Of a stretch of DNA of 64,000 bases, positions 8,648-18,164 are shown piece after piece; the stretch's first letter is position 1; each line of letters begins with the position of its first letter. Under the pieces are notes generated by a model. The model was not told the origin of the DNA. It saw only the letters and a list, made by a program, of their open reading frames with translations, and did not search any database. The stretch is from Streptococcus sp. oral taxon 431 (lineage in GTDB: Bacteria; Bacillota; Bacilli; Lactobacillales; Streptococcaceae): assembly GCF_001553685.1 (NCBI RefSeq), contig NZ_CP014264.1:1868001-1932000 (forward strand), given 5' to 3'. The position numbers and the translations under genes were made by a program.

Positions 8648-9679
8648 TTATTTTGTTAAGGTAGTATAGATTTCTTCTACCAAGGCTACTGTGTTTTCCC
8701 ATCCTAGACATGGGTCTGTAATAGAACAACCAAAGATTTCTGGTTGATTTTGGCGACCATCTGCCAAGTAAGATTCAATCATGAAACCTCGAACTGTCTT
8801 CTTGATCTTTTCATTCCAGTCACGGTTGAGCAGAGCCTGACGAACAATTCGAACTTGCTCCATATATTGCTTGCCTGAATTATCATGGTTAGTATCAATC
8901 ATGATAAAGGGATTTTCAAGCCCCATAGACTCGTAACGGCCGATAGTATCTAAGAGAGTTTCATAGTAGAAGTTTGGTTCATTCTTCCCATATTCATTCA
9001 TAGCTCCACGAAGGATAACGTGGGCCAGGGGATTACCTGAAGTCTCAACTTCTTGTCCATGGTAAAGAAATATTTGCTTGTTTTGTGCAGCATAGATGGC
9101 ATTAAACATAACAGATAGATTTCCTGAGGTTGGATTTTTCATCCCCACTGGTGCATCAATCCCTGAAGCTACAAAACGGTGTTCTTGGTCTTCTACTGAA
9201 CGCGCACCCACGGCATGGTAGCTCACCAAGTCGTCAACTAAAACTAGATTGGATGGATAAAGCATTTCATCTGCTGTAGTCAATCCAGTTTCTGTAATCA
9301 CTCGATAATGAAGCTGACGTACAGCCTGCAAACCATTAATCAAACTTGGTGCTTTAGAAGTATCTGGCTGATGAACCAAACCCTTGTAGCCATCTCCATT
9401 GGTGCGTGGCTTGGCTGTGTACACACGCATGACCATGAAAATCTTATCCGCAACTTTCTTCTGCAAGTCTGCCAAACGGCGAGCATACTCAAGAACTGCT
9501 TCTTCATTGTCAGACGAACAAGGTCCAATGACCAACAAGATTCGGTCATCCTTTCCTGAAAGGATGTCTGCTAGTTCCTGGTCACGGCTTTCCTTATGTT
9601 GCAAGGCTTTTGCAGATAACTGTGTTTCCGCCTTAATCGCTTCAATATCGATTTCTTGACCTTTTTCAATAAATGCCAT
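8648..9679 (-). CDS. aroG: 3-deoxy-7-phosphoheptulonate synthase (DAHP synthase), second tandem copy
   Basis: This enzyme condenses phosphoenolpyruvate and erythrose-4-phosphate, the first step of the shikimate pathway. At 343 residues it is a class I (AroF/G/H-type) enzyme; visible blocks are LLVIGPCSSDN, MRVYTAKPRT, GVH-like GYKGLVHQPD, GARSVEDQEHR and DTNHDNSGKQ. It starts one base after the stop of the neighbouring paralogue, with AGGAGAATAAT as ribosome binding site inside that gene's end. The two copies are roughly three-quarters identical and may differ in feedback inhibition. Which of the two should be called aroF or aroG is uncertain. Confidence 0.93.
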   Translation of the reverse strand: MAFIEKGQEIDIEAIKAETQLSAKALQHKESRDQELADILSGKDDRILLVIGPCSSDNEEAVLEYARRLADLQKKVADKIFMVMRVYTAKPRTNGDGYKGLVHQPDTSKAPSLINGLQAVRQLHYRVITETGLTTADEMLYPSNLVLVDDLVSYHAVGARSVEDQEHRFVASGIDAPVGMKNPTSGNLSVMFNAIYAAQNKQIFLYHGQEVETSGNPLAHVILRGAMNEYGKNEPNFYYETLLDTIGRYESMGLENPFIMIDTNHDNSGKQYMEQVRIVRQALLNRDWNEKIKKTVRGFMIESYLADGRQNQPEIFGCSITDPCLGWENTVALVEEIYTTLTK

Positions 9680-9680
9680 A

Positions 9681-10712
9681 TTATTCTCCTAGTCTTTGGT
9701 AGATTTCGCGCACAAGAGCCTCAGTATTTTCCCATCCTAAACATGGATCGGTGATAGATTTCCCAAAGACCTCTGGTTCATTTTGACGACCGTCTTCTAG
9801 ATAAGACTCAATCATGAAACCACGAACATATTTTTTAATCTTTTCATTCCAATCGCGGTTAATCAAGGTCTGACGAACGATGCGAATCTGATCCATATAC
9901 TGCTTGCCTGAGTTATCATGGTTGGTATCAATGATGATAAATGGATTTTCAAGGCCCATCTTTTCATACTGGGCAATGGTATCCATCAAATTATCATAGT
10001 AGTAGTTAGGAATATTTTTTCCGTATTCGTTAAGGGCACCACGGAGAATGGCATGGGATAAAGGATTTCCAGTAGTTTCGACTTCTTTCCCTAGGAAAAG
10101 GAAACTCTGCTTGTTTTGCGCTGCATAAATACCGTTGAACATGACATTGAGATTTCCTGAGGTTGGATTTTTAAAACCTGTCGCAAAATCTGCTCCACTA
10201 GCTACAAAACGGTGTTGCTGGTCTTCAACCGAACGAGCTCCAACTGCCATATAAGAAATCAAATCATCTACCAAAGGAAGGTTCTCTGGGTACAACATCT
10301 CATCTGCTGTTGTCATTCCTGTTTCATAAATAACACGGTAATGCAGGTGACGAACCGCCTTGATCCCATTGATGAGACTAGGTGCTTCTTTAGCATTTGG
10401 TTGGTGAATCAAGCCCTTATAACCATCACCATTAGTACGTGGTTTAGCAGTGTAGACGCGCATCACCATAAAGACGCGATTTTTGACTTCTTCTTGCAAT
10501 TTTGCCAAACGCTTGGCATACTCAAGAACTGCTTCTTCATTGTCAGACGAACACGGACCAATCACCAACAAAATTCGTTGATCTTCACCACGAATAATCG
10601 CTTCAAGTTCTTGATCGCGTTGTTGTTTATTGGCAAGTGCTTGTCCTTCTAATTTAGACAAACTACGAACTTCTTCAATATTAATTTTAGGGCTTTTGGC
10701 TGTAAATACCAT
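9681..10712 (-). CDS. aroF: 3-deoxy-7-phosphoheptulonate synthase (DAHP synthase), first tandem copy
   Basis: This is the paralogue of the adjacent gene, also 343 residues and class I, with LLVIGPCSSDN, VMRVYTAKPRT, GYKGLIHQPN, GARSVEDQQHR and DTNHDNSGKQ. The start at 10712 has a GGAGG box. It lies directly downstream of secA, separated by an 81-base spacer that contains a long imperfect hairpin. The order secA, two DAHP synthases, acpS, alr, recG is the conserved pneumococcal arrangement. The duplication is ancient, because the pair differs throughout. Confidence 0.93.
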   Translation of the reverse strand: MVFTAKSPKINIEEVRSLSKLEGQALANKQQRDQELEAIIRGEDQRILLVIGPCSSDNEEAVLEYAKRLAKLQEEVKNRVFMVMRVYTAKPRTNGDGYKGLIHQPNAKEAPSLINGIKAVRHLHYRVIYETGMTTADEMLYPENLPLVDDLISYMAVGARSVEDQQHRFVASGADFATGFKNPTSGNLNVMFNGIYAAQNKQSFLFLGKEVETTGNPLSHAILRGALNEYGKNIPNYYYDNLMDTIAQYEKMGLENPFIIIDTNHDNSGKQYMDQIRIVRQTLINRDWNEKIKKYVRGFMIESYLEDGRQNEPEVFGKSITDPCLGWENTEALVREIYQRLGE

Positions 10713-10736
10713 GATTCATCCTCCTTATAAAGCAAA

Positions 10737-10775
10737 CGGACGCCAAGCGAAAATTCACTTTTCACTAGGCATCCG
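10737..10775 (-). terminator. Long hairpin between secA and the first DAHP synthase
   Basis: On the minus strand CGGATGCC...GGCGTCCG closes a 17-bp stem with a single mismatch and a GTGAA loop, followed by TTTGCTTT. It is a weak terminator or processing hairpin that would lower aro expression relative to secA. Confidence 0.6.
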
Positions 10776-10793
10776 CCTGAAAATTAGTCATTC

Positions 10794-13307
10794 TTAATGT
10801 CGTTTACCGTGACAGTTTTTAAATTTCTTACCAGAACCACATGGGCACAAGTCGTTACGCTTAACTTGGCTAAGATCCAAATCTGCAGGAAGATCAGCCT
10901 GTTGCGCAGCGATATTACGAGTAGCGGTCGTACTGATATGACGCTCTGCTTGTGGACGCTCTTGTTCATGAATTTGTGCTTTCATCATCAAACGAGTCAC
11001 ATCAAACTCAATGGAACCAATCATATCATTAAACATACGGAAACCTTCTGCTTGATACTCAACGACAGGGTTATTCTGAGCATAACCACGGAGACCAACA
11101 GCATTACGCAACTGATCAAGAGCATCGATATGGTCTGTCCACTTGTTATCTACAACACGTAGAATCAAGACTTTTTGGAATTCTTTAACAGCTTCCTCAT
11201 CACGAAGCTTAGCAACTTGACTATCGTAGACTTTCAAGGCACGTTGGTAAAGTTCATCTTTGATCGCTTGGTCTGACAAACCTTCTAGGTCTGAAAGTGA
11301 AATTGAATCTTCTGGAAGCAAGTTGTATCTTGCAAAATTCAAGATAGCTTCTAGTTTTTCATCTTGTTTAGCACGCGCATGATTATCAACAACACGATTA
11401 ATAGTGCGTTTAATCATTGCATGAATCTCAGGAGCTAAGTCGCGATCAGCAGTGATGACATCGTAACGTTGTGAGTAGATAATCTCACGTTGCTCACGCA
11501 TGACATCATCGTATTGAAGGACTTGTTTACGGGTGTCGTAGTTGTTTCCTTCAACACGTTTTTGTGCTGCTTCAACCTGACGTGTCAACATACGAGATTT
11601 GATCGCTTCGTCTGACATATTGAGACGTTCAAAGACACCCTTCAAGCGCTCTGAACCGAAACGTTTCATCAAATCATCTTCCAGAGAAAGGTAGAATTGT
11701 GACTCCCCTGGGTCCCCTTGACGTCCTGAACGTCCACGAAGCTGGTTATCGATACGACGACTTTCATGGCGTTCTGTACCAATGACACAAAGTCCACCAA
11801 GTTCACGAACACCTTCACCAAGCTTAATATCAGTACCACGACCGGCCATGTTGGTCGCGATTGTAACTGCACCACGTTGGCCAGCATTCATGATGATTTG
11901 AGCTTCTTTGTAGTGGTTCTTGGCATTCAATACTTCGTGAGGAACACCTGCAGCTACCAATTTTTTAGAAATATAATCACTGGTTTCAACTGCAACCGTA
12001 CCAACCAAGACAGGTTGACCTTTTTGGTAGCGAGCTTTTACATCTTCGACAACAGCCTTAAACTTAGCTTCGATACTTGCATAGAGTAGGTCTGAGTGGT
12101 CGATACGTTGAACCGGACGGTTTGTTGGGATAGGAATAACACGAATATTGTAAATTTCGCGGAATTCTTCTTCCTCAGTCTTACCAGTACCTGTCATCCC
12201 TGACAATTTCTTATACATACGGAAAAGGTTTTGGTAGGTAATAGAAGCTGAAGTCTTGGTTTCATCTTGGATTGGCACACCTTCTTTGGCTTCAATCGCT
12301 TGGTGCAAACCATCAGAATAACGACGACCTTCCATGGTACGACCTGTAAATTGGTCGACAATCAAGATTTCCTGCTCTTCGCTGACCACATAGTCAATAT
12401 CAAGAATCATGATGTAGTTAGCACGAAGGGCATTGTCGATAAAGTGAGTCAAGGCTACGTTTTCGATATCGTAGAGATTTTCTAGTTTGAAGTAGCTTTC
12501 AGCCTTGTCAATACCAGAATCAGATAGACCAATTGTCTTAGACTGAATATCAATGATATAGTCATCCTTATCCAAAGACTTCACAAAATGGTCTGCCATA
12601 TGGTAGAGTTGGCTAGTTTCAACTGCATTGGCTCCTGAAACGATCAAAGGAGTACGAGCTTCGTCAATCAAGATAGAGTCAACCTCATCGACCAAGGCAT
12701 AGTTGAGTGGACGTTGAACCATATTCTCCGCACGAACAACCATGTTATCACGGAGGTAGTCAAATCCAATCTCTGAGTTTGTTGAATAAGTGATATCACA
12801 CTCATAAGCTTCTTTTTTCTCCATTGGAGATTTGGCTGCCAAGTTAATCCCTACTGACAAACCAAGCCATGAGTACAACTCACCCATCTCAGTCGCGTCA
12901 CGTTCTGATAGATACTCATTGACCGTAACTACGTGTACACCTTTACCTGAAAGGGCGTTAAGGTATACTGGCATAGTCGCTGTCAAGGTTTTCCCCTCAC
13001 CAGTACGCATCTCAGGAACGTCACCATGGTGAAGAACGATCCCCCCCATAACCTGAACCTTATACGGGAAAAGACCAAGAACACGCTTAGCTCCCTCGCG
13101 TACAACAGCAAACGCCTCATACAAAAGTTGGTCAAGAGTCTCACCATTTTGATAGCGTTGTTTGAATTCTTCTGTTTTTGCTTTCAATTGCTCGTCTGTT
13201 AACGCAGCCATTTCATCTTCATATCTTAAGACTTTGTCCGCCATCTTTTCCAAGCGACGGAGTTCGCCTTTATCATTTTCGATGATTGTTTTTAGTAAAT
13301 TTGCCAT
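10794..13307 (-). CDS. secA: Preprotein translocase ATPase SecA
   Basis: SecA is the motor of the general Sec pathway. The 837 residues include Walker A ([11 protein letters not shown] near residue 100), [12 protein letters not shown], the [11 protein letters not shown] region, the [12 protein letters not shown] motif VI and the C-terminal zinc-binding tail [18 protein letters not shown] that contacts SecB or lipids. Length and tail identify SecA1 and not the accessory SecA2. A consensus promoter lies directly upstream. Confidence 0.98.
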   Translation of the reverse strand: MANLLKTIIENDKGELRRLEKMADKVLRYEDEMAALTDEQLKAKTEEFKQRYQNGETLDQLLYEAFAVVREGAKRVLGLFPYKVQVMGGIVLHHGDVPEMRTGEGKTLTATMPVYLNALSGKGVHVVTVNEYLSERDATEMGELYSWLGLSVGINLAAKSPMEKKEAYECDITYSTNSEIGFDYLRDNMVVRAENMVQRPLNYALVDEVDSILIDEARTPLIVSGANAVETSQLYHMADHFVKSLDKDDYIIDIQSKTIGLSDSGIDKAESYFKLENLYDIENVALTHFIDNALRANYIMILDIDYVVSEEQEILIVDQFTGRTMEGRRYSDGLHQAIEAKEGVPIQDETKTSASITYQNLFRMYKKLSGMTGTGKTEEEEFREIYNIRVIPIPTNRPVQRIDHSDLLYASIEAKFKAVVEDVKARYQKGQPVLVGTVAVETSDYISKKLVAAGVPHEVLNAKNHYKEAQIIMNAGQRGAVTIATNMAGRGTDIKLGEGVRELGGLCVIGTERHESRRIDNQLRGRSGRQGDPGESQFYLSLEDDLMKRFGSERLKGVFERLNMSDEAIKSRMLTRQVEAAQKRVEGNNYDTRKQVLQYDDVMREQREIIYSQRYDVITADRDLAPEIHAMIKRTINRVVDNHARAKQDEKLEAILNFARYNLLPEDSISLSDLEGLSDQAIKDELYQRALKVYDSQVAKLRDEEAVKEFQKVLILRVVDNKWTDHIDALDQLRNAVGLRGYAQNNPVVEYQAEGFRMFNDMIGSIEFDVTRLMMKAQIHEQERPQAERHISTTATRNIAAQQADLPADLDLSQVKRNDLCPCGSGKKFKNCHGKRH

Positions 13308-13352
13308 TTTTTTCCTTACTTTAAATTCTGAATATTTTAGAATGTTCTTTTT

Positions 13353-13381
13353 ATTGTAGCATATTTGCCCAATTTTTTCAA
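13353..13381 (-). promoter_or_regulatory. secA promoter
   Basis: On the minus strand TTGAAA, 17-base spacer, TACAAT. Confidence 0.75.
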
Positions 13382-13404
13382 GAAATATTCCGTTTTCCCT
13401 TAGG

Positions 13405-13437
13405 GCAAAAAAGGGCTAATCATCGAGATTAGTTCCT
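13405..13437 (-). terminator. Terminator-like hairpin after the small membrane protein gene
   Basis: CTAATC/GATTAG forms a short stem followed on the minus strand by CCC and six T residues. Confidence 0.5.
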
Positions 13438-13548
13438 CTTAAAATTCCTACTCTTAGTTTCATTTTTCCCTAATTTAAACTTCTACTTAACTCCGCATTG
13501 AGAAACGAAGCATCCTTCAGTTATTAGGCAATAATTTCCTCAGTTCTC

Positions 13549-13878
13549 TCAAGGAAGATTAGCCTTATTCTTTTCCAACTTCAGTTTTTTCATAAACTTT
13601 AGACAAGTATAAACTATCCAGTCATTGAGTAAGGATAAAAAGACTAAAACTATCCATATCAACCACCTAGCTAAATCCTTGGGTTCTAGTAAAATAAAAT
13701 TAAATAAGATTAGCGAAAAAAGAGTGAAAGCTAGACTAAACAAGGCCATGAGAGGTAAATAAATCCAGTAAAAATAGTAAAGGAGTGAAAAGTGTTTTCT
13801 TCCTGGTCGTGCCTTCCTTTGCCAACTAAAAAAGAAAAAATAGGGCACTAAAATCAACAATTGTAGCAACTTCTCCAT
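13549..13878 (-). CDS. Small membrane protein of unknown function
   Basis: This 109-residue protein has about three hydrophobic segments (about 3-20, 33-65 and 70-90) separated by a basic loop (QRKARPGRKH) and ends in a lysine-rich tail. I do not recognise a family. The start at 13878 follows an AGGTGATGAG ribosome binding site, which argues that it is translated. It lies between secA and the LemA gene on the same strand. Confidence 0.6.
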   Translation of the reverse strand: MEKLLQLLILVPYFFFFSWQRKARPGRKHFSLLYYFYWIYLPLMALFSLAFTLFSLILFNFILLEPKDLARWLIWIVLVFLSLLNDWIVYTCLKFMKKLKLEKNKANLP

Positions 13879-13974
13879 CTCATCACCTCCAGAATGGTTT
13901 CCTATTTTTATTATAGCAAAAAGACCTGGAAAGTAGTTTCCAGATCTTGCAATTCTTAGAAATAAACGGCCAGT

Positions 13975-14568
13975 CTACTGTTTTGATGTAGAAGTACTAA
14001 AGTCAACCTTTGGAGCTGTCTTGGCTTCTTCGCTTTCTTTGAAGGTTTCTGCTTCTTTAAAGTTCATCATATTAGCAAAGAGAACAGTTGGAAAGCTTCT
14101 TAATTTTTGATTGTAGTCAGTTGCTGCCTGGTTGTAATCCTTGCGGGCTACAAAAATACGATTTTCGCTTCCAGCCAACTCCGTCATGAGTTGTTCCACA
14201 TTTTGATTGCTCTTAAGCTCAGGATAGTTCTCTGTCAATACAAGTAGGCGTGAAATAGCTGAACTCAACTCACTTTGAGCCTCTTGGTTTTCCTTTGAAG
14301 TAACAGAGCCATTCCCAATTTTTGCACGTGCTTCTGCAATCTGGGCGAAGACCTCTGTTTCATGGTTCATTTGTCCCTTTACAGACTCTACCAGATTTCC
14401 AATCAAGTCTGAACGACGTTGGAGGGCTGTCGCTACATTTGCTTGAGCTTGTTCTACCTTGGTCTGTTCGGAGACAAGACCGTTATAAGTACCTACAACC
14501 GAGCAACCTCCCAGCAAGATAATGGCTAGTAAAATGCTCAATACATAAATGATTCCTTTATTTTTCAT
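13975..14568 (-). CDS. lemA: LemA family protein
   Basis: LemA proteins are membrane-anchored helical bundle proteins of unclear function. Of the 197 residues the first 25 form a signal anchor with a lipobox-like LLGGCS; then come the typical YNGLV, LQRRSDLIGNLV, VTSKENQEAQSELS and NYPELKSNQNVEQL blocks and YNQAATDYNQKLRSFP near the end. The neighbouring gene encodes a TPM-domain protein; LemA and TPM genes are commonly paired, so both probably work at the membrane together. Confidence 0.93.
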   Translation of the reverse strand: MKNKGIIYVLSILLAIILLGGCSVVGTYNGLVSEQTKVEQAQANVATALQRRSDLIGNLVESVKGQMNHETEVFAQIAEARAKIGNGSVTSKENQEAQSELSSAISRLLVLTENYPELKSNQNVEQLMTELAGSENRIFVARKDYNQAATDYNQKLRSFPTVLFANMMNFKEAETFKESEEAKTAPKVDFSTSTSKQ

Positions 14569-14606
14569 ATCTAAACCTACTTATTTCCTTAAATTTTATA
14601 CTAACA

Positions 14607-15446
14607 TTACCAATCATCGGATGAGCCACCGCCATCAAAGCCTCCGCCGTCCCAGCCACCAGAAGAATCTGAACCTGAGTCTGACCAAGATGAATCCGAA
14701 TCGGATGAGTCACTAAACCACCATCCTCCGTCAGAGGAATCTCCTCCTCGGCCACCGCCGCCTCCTCTAATAATGGCTATAAATACGATAATGAAATAAA
14801 TGATTATCCCTACTCCAAACACATTGTCCATAGGGTCACTGTTCTTACGATGACTAGACGAGCTACTATTGCGACTCGATTTTTTCCCACTGATGCTATC
14901 AGAATAACGTTTGATTTTAGAGGATTCATCAGATGGAAATGTTCCACTTCCTCTATAAAACTGATTGTCCAAGCCTTTGGCAATCGCTAGAATTCCTTTA
15001 CCATAGTCACCAGTTTTGAAATCTGTACGGCTGGCTGCCAAAATCTGCTTGGTTTGATAGTCCGTTATTCTAATGGCGGTGTTATTACTGGTTTCAATTC
15101 TCGATTTACGGTCTTGAACAGCTACTACAATGAGACTTCCAAAATTATCTCCTGAATAGCCAATCTTCCAAGCCCTGGCAGTTTCATTAGCCACCGTTTC
15201 AATGCTTTCTCCTTCCAGACTATCTACGATATAGACACCTATTTGGAGCTTTTCTGCCTTTTTACTATTAGCTTCATTCAAATCACGAATTTGTGTGATA
15301 GCGTCCTCTGTCAAATAGTGATTCGGATCGTAGATACCATAGTCTGGTTTTTCAGGTGCTGTGAATGCTGATAAGAAGAGAAATACCATCAGCAATCCAA
15401 GGATACGCGCCAAGAAACTTTTCTTTAACCATCTATATTTTTTCAT
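14607..15446 (-). CDS. TPM domain (YgcG/DUF477) membrane protein
   Basis: From the ATG at 15446 (GGGAGG before it) the protein has 279 residues: a signal sequence (about 1-30, SFLARILGLLMVFLFLSAFT), an extracytoplasmic TPM domain (about 35-165, with YDPNHYLTED at its start), a Ser/Lys-rich linker, a membrane segment (about 215-232) and a Gly/Ser/Asp-rich tail ending GGGSSDDW. This is the usual TPM-TM-low-complexity layout. The domain has been linked to phosphatase or membrane-protein quality functions in other systems; here the role is unknown. It is cotranscribed with lemA. Confidence 0.88.
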   Translation of the reverse strand: MKKYRWLKKSFLARILGLLMVFLFLSAFTAPEKPDYGIYDPNHYLTEDAITQIRDLNEANSKKAEKLQIGVYIVDSLEGESIETVANETARAWKIGYSGDNFGSLIVVAVQDRKSRIETSNNTAIRITDYQTKQILAASRTDFKTGDYGKGILAIAKGLDNQFYRGSGTFPSDESSKIKRYSDSISGKKSSRNSSSSSHRKNSDPMDNVFGVGIIIYFIIVFIAIIRGGGGGRGGDSSDGGWWFSDSSDSDSSWSDSGSDSSGGWDGGGFDGGGSSDDW

Positions 15447-15481
15447 AATAACCTCCCTGTGCAAGGAAAATTGTTTAGAGA

Positions 15482-15487
15482 ATTATA
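15482..15487 (-). promoter_or_regulatory. -10 box of the TPM-lemA operon
   Basis: TATAAT with an upstream ATGC on the minus strand, about 35 bases before the start codon. Confidence 0.5.
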
Positions 15488-15489
15488 GC

Positions 15490-16114
15490 ATTTTGATTTT
15501 TACAAAGAAAGTACATTTTCATTACAAATCTATGACAAGAACTAAGAAAATGATGTTTTTTTGATGACAAATCGGATTCTCTATTCTGCATTAAATGGTC
15601 TAAATTTCCACCATATTGACTGCAATTGCCAAAAAGAACAAGCACAAGTACTCGGAACCAATCTTAGATAAATTTTGGATCTGTTGACAAACCTTATTTC
15701 TTGGCATTATAGTTCATAAGATTTGCATTTCTTGATATCTAAGGATAGATCACACAACTCATGACAAAAGAGAGGCTTTGAGAGGGAGGAATTTCTCCGT
15801 ACTATACCCCCGAAAAATTTAACTTTCAGGGTCTATACATTCTTAAATCTACTAGTCTTTGTATTCTTGTGGAGAAAAATTTCAGATCCATAAAAAATTT
15901 TCAGAAATTTTTATTTTACAATTATGATAAAAAATATAGTCATCGATATATTTATCTACTGATCAAACATTTTTAACGTTTTTTCCGTTATTCTCAAAAT
16001 TTTCAAATCACTTGATGAATTTATGATGTTTTAGCACTCTCTGTTAGGGGTGCTAATTCACTGGATAATTTATTTTCAAAATAAATATAGGCTTCATCTG
16101 TCGTAGCGTTCAAA
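15490..16114. other. Gene-free AT-rich stretch
   Basis: About 620 bases without a supported gene. The only structure I see is an imperfect hairpin at about 15803-15836 (CCCC-GAAA paired with TTTC-GGG, flanked by TATA). It could hold decayed insertion sequence, but nothing could be identified. Confidence 0.5.
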
Positions 16115-16393
16115 TTATCTATTCACATGCTTTTTATAGTGAAAACTTCTACATCCTACGCGACAATCTATCTCAAAATAATAATAATGATCTCTGCCAT
16201 CCTTGGCATTTTCCTTGTTCAAGACAAAGTAGTCCTTTTGGTTGATAGCCATGGTTCGCAGAATGTCGTCAATCAGAAAAGTCAGAGGTACATTCATGGC
16301 AGAGTATTTTTGGAAATCTTCTTCAAAGCGGATGTAGTCATCTGAAAAATAGTCCATCTGTAGTTTATTTTCATAAAGTTCTTTTCTAGTCAT
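16115..16393 (-). CDS. Small conserved streptococcal protein of the SOS cassette (ORF95/DUF5960-like)
   Basis: From ATG 16393 (MTRKELYENKLQMDYFSDD) this is a 92-residue soluble protein rich in Tyr, Asp and Lys. It overlaps the end of the YolD-like gene by eight bases, so it is the last gene of the hdiR-umuC operon. It resembles the small fourth ORF of the UV-inducible streptococcal operon hdiR-umuC-ORF132-ORF95. No catalytic motif is visible; the function is unknown. Confidence 0.7.
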   Translation of the reverse strand: MTRKELYENKLQMDYFSDDYIRFEEDFQKYSAMNVPLTFLIDDILRTMAINQKDYFVLNKENAKDGRDHYYYFEIDCRVGCRSFHYKKHVNR

Positions 16394-16748
16394 AAACTTC
16401 CTCCTGACAAAGTTGGATTGTGAGAATATCATCTACCCTTATTAATCGATAGCCCTCATCCGTTCTAATAGAGATTTCTTCGGGGGATAATGCTCTTACT
16501 TCACCGATTATCGTGCTTTTATGATTTTTCTCCTTGACCACAAAAGAGCCTTTTAGTCGTCCGACGTAGAGCTGGGAAAGTAGCAACAACTTCTCGACTG
16601 AATTCAAATCTGTTGATAAATCGACACGATTGTTTTCTGCAATGAGTGAACTCGTATGCTCCGATAGAAAAAAGCCCATCCACTTCTGCATGCCTGGATC
16701 CTGATAATCCCTCGCGGATTGGAAGGGCAAATAAGAGCGATCAATCAT
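16386..16748 (-). CDS. YolD-like protein (ORF132-type) of the SOS cassette
   Basis: The 120-residue protein begins MIDRSYLPFQSARDYQDPGMQKWMGF, the pattern of YolD-like proteins that accompany Y-family polymerases in Firmicutes (UvrX/YqjX pairs). The C-terminal half forms a small beta-rich domain. Its ATG overlaps the umuC stop (ATGA), so it is translationally coupled. It probably modulates the polymerase; there is no direct evidence. Confidence 0.75.
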   Translation of the reverse strand: MIDRSYLPFQSARDYQDPGMQKWMGFFLSEHTSSLIAENNRVDLSTDLNSVEKLLLLSQLYVGRLKGSFVVKEKNHKSTIIGEVRALSPEEISIRTDEGYRLIRVDDILTIQLCQEEVYD

Positions 16749-18160
16749 TTTAGTCCATCTAATCCTCCAGCAGAGTGCCCTCCGATCAGCTTACTTCTTG
16801 CAATACTTCTCGAGGCATCCTCTAAAGCAGTCGCCTTCAAGAGAGAAGTAAAGCCAAATTGCTCTCGAATCGAATCAATGGCGGTCTGGAGCCTTTCTTC
16901 TTTTTCTAGCTTGTCAACATCATCAAAAAGGGAAATTAAAGCAAAGGACTCGTCCACAAATCCTGAATAACTAACGGCAACGCTTCTGACAGCTCCAGAA
17001 GTATATTTGCTATGGAATAATTTCAGTACATAACTGACTAAAAGACCGGTATTATTGGTCGGCTCAATCTTCATCTGGGTATGGATGGAGCGTTTTTGTT
17101 CCTGCTTAGAAAATCCAAGATGAATAGACACAACTGTCGTCTTCTTTCTGGCCCGTCGAAGCCTGATAGCCACCTGCTCAGCCATCTCTCGAAGGATAAT
17201 TTCGATGTCTCGTTGCTTGACATAGTCTCTCGGTAAAATTTGCGAATTGCCTAAGCCGTGAGATTTGGCTTTATAGGGCTTGTGAACATTACTCTCGTCT
17301 ATTCCATTGGCATGAAACCACAAGCGAAGTCCAGCTTGGCCAAGTTCCTTCTTCAGGACATCCGGATTGCTATTAGCCAATTCCTTAATCGAATGAATTC
17401 CTAAGGCGTTCAAGCGCTTCTCCATTCGACGTCCAATCCCCCAAAAGTCAGTCATCTTTGGAATAGACCAGACCTTATCTTCCACATCCTGGTAAGACCA
17501 ATTGGCTCGCATAGTCGGTGTGTGCTTGGCTTCATTATCCAAAGCCAACTTAGCAAGCAGAGGATTGGCATTCGACATGCCGACCGTCGAGTAAATCCCG
17601 GTCTGTCGCCAGATATCTCTCTGGATACGAGCCGAAAGCATGTCCAGCTTATCTTTACGAGAAATCTGCTGGTCCGGAACAAAATAATTGAGCGAACTGG
17701 TTAGATCAATAAAGCCTTCATCAATTGAATAAGGATAAATATCATCTGGACCGCCATAGTTCTGAAAGATTCGTTGGATTTTCATATTAACTGCGATATA
17801 CTTATCCATCCGAGGAGGGACAATGACGGTCACCCGAGCCCAGTCTTCGATAAATCTCACATAGGCTGAGTCTGTCCGTAAGCCTTGTTTCTTAGCATTG
17901 TAGTAGGAAAATTTGCGCGTCTTAATATCAAAAGGCAGGTCATAAGCACGACCTACATTTGCTTTCCCAAAGACCTTTTTAAACATAGGCGAGGAGGCAA
18001 GAATAAGCCCAACAGAATTATCCGCCCGACTCATGACACAAAGGGAGGTTTTGAGGGGATGGAGTCCTCTTTCCACACACTCAACACTGGCATAAAAGGA
18101 CTTCATATCGACAAAGGCAATATCACTTTTGGGCTCTCTGGAATAATCAAAGTAGCCCAT
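16745..18160 (-). CDS. umuC: Y-family DNA polymerase UmuC (ImpB/MucB/SamB type)
   Basis: This translesion polymerase of 471 residues carries the catalytic carboxylates in FVDMKSFYASVECV (about 16-29) and YSIDEGFIDLTSS (about 143-155), the helix-hairpin-helix thumb (WGIGRRMEKRLNALGI) and a C-terminal little-finger domain. It lies four bases after hdiR, so it is controlled by the LexA-like repressor. Family members give error-prone bypass of UV lesions. In streptococci, which lack LexA, the HdiR system is the known SOS-like switch. Confidence 0.92.
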   Translation of the reverse strand: MGYFDYSREPKSDIAFVDMKSFYASVECVERGLHPLKTSLCVMSRADNSVGLILASSPMFKKVFGKANVGRAYDLPFDIKTRKFSYYNAKKQGLRTDSAYVRFIEDWARVTVIVPPRMDKYIAVNMKIQRIFQNYGGPDDIYPYSIDEGFIDLTSSLNYFVPDQQISRKDKLDMLSARIQRDIWRQTGIYSTVGMSNANPLLAKLALDNEAKHTPTMRANWSYQDVEDKVWSIPKMTDFWGIGRRMEKRLNALGIHSIKELANSNPDVLKKELGQAGLRLWFHANGIDESNVHKPYKAKSHGLGNSQILPRDYVKQRDIEIILREMAEQVAIRLRRARKKTTVVSIHLGFSKQEQKRSIHTQMKIEPTNNTGLLVSYVLKLFHSKYTSGAVRSVAVSYSGFVDESFALISLFDDVDKLEKEERLQTAIDSIREQFGFTSLLKATALEDASRSIARSKLIGGHSAGGLDGLK

Positions 18161-18164
18161 AGAC

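Noticed and set aside
9308..9659. Plus-strand frames across the DAHP synthase genes
   Set aside because: Shadows of strongly conserved coding sequence on the other strand.
15490..16114. Possible insertion sequence remnant
   Set aside because: No transposase fragment or terminal inverted repeats could be recognised.
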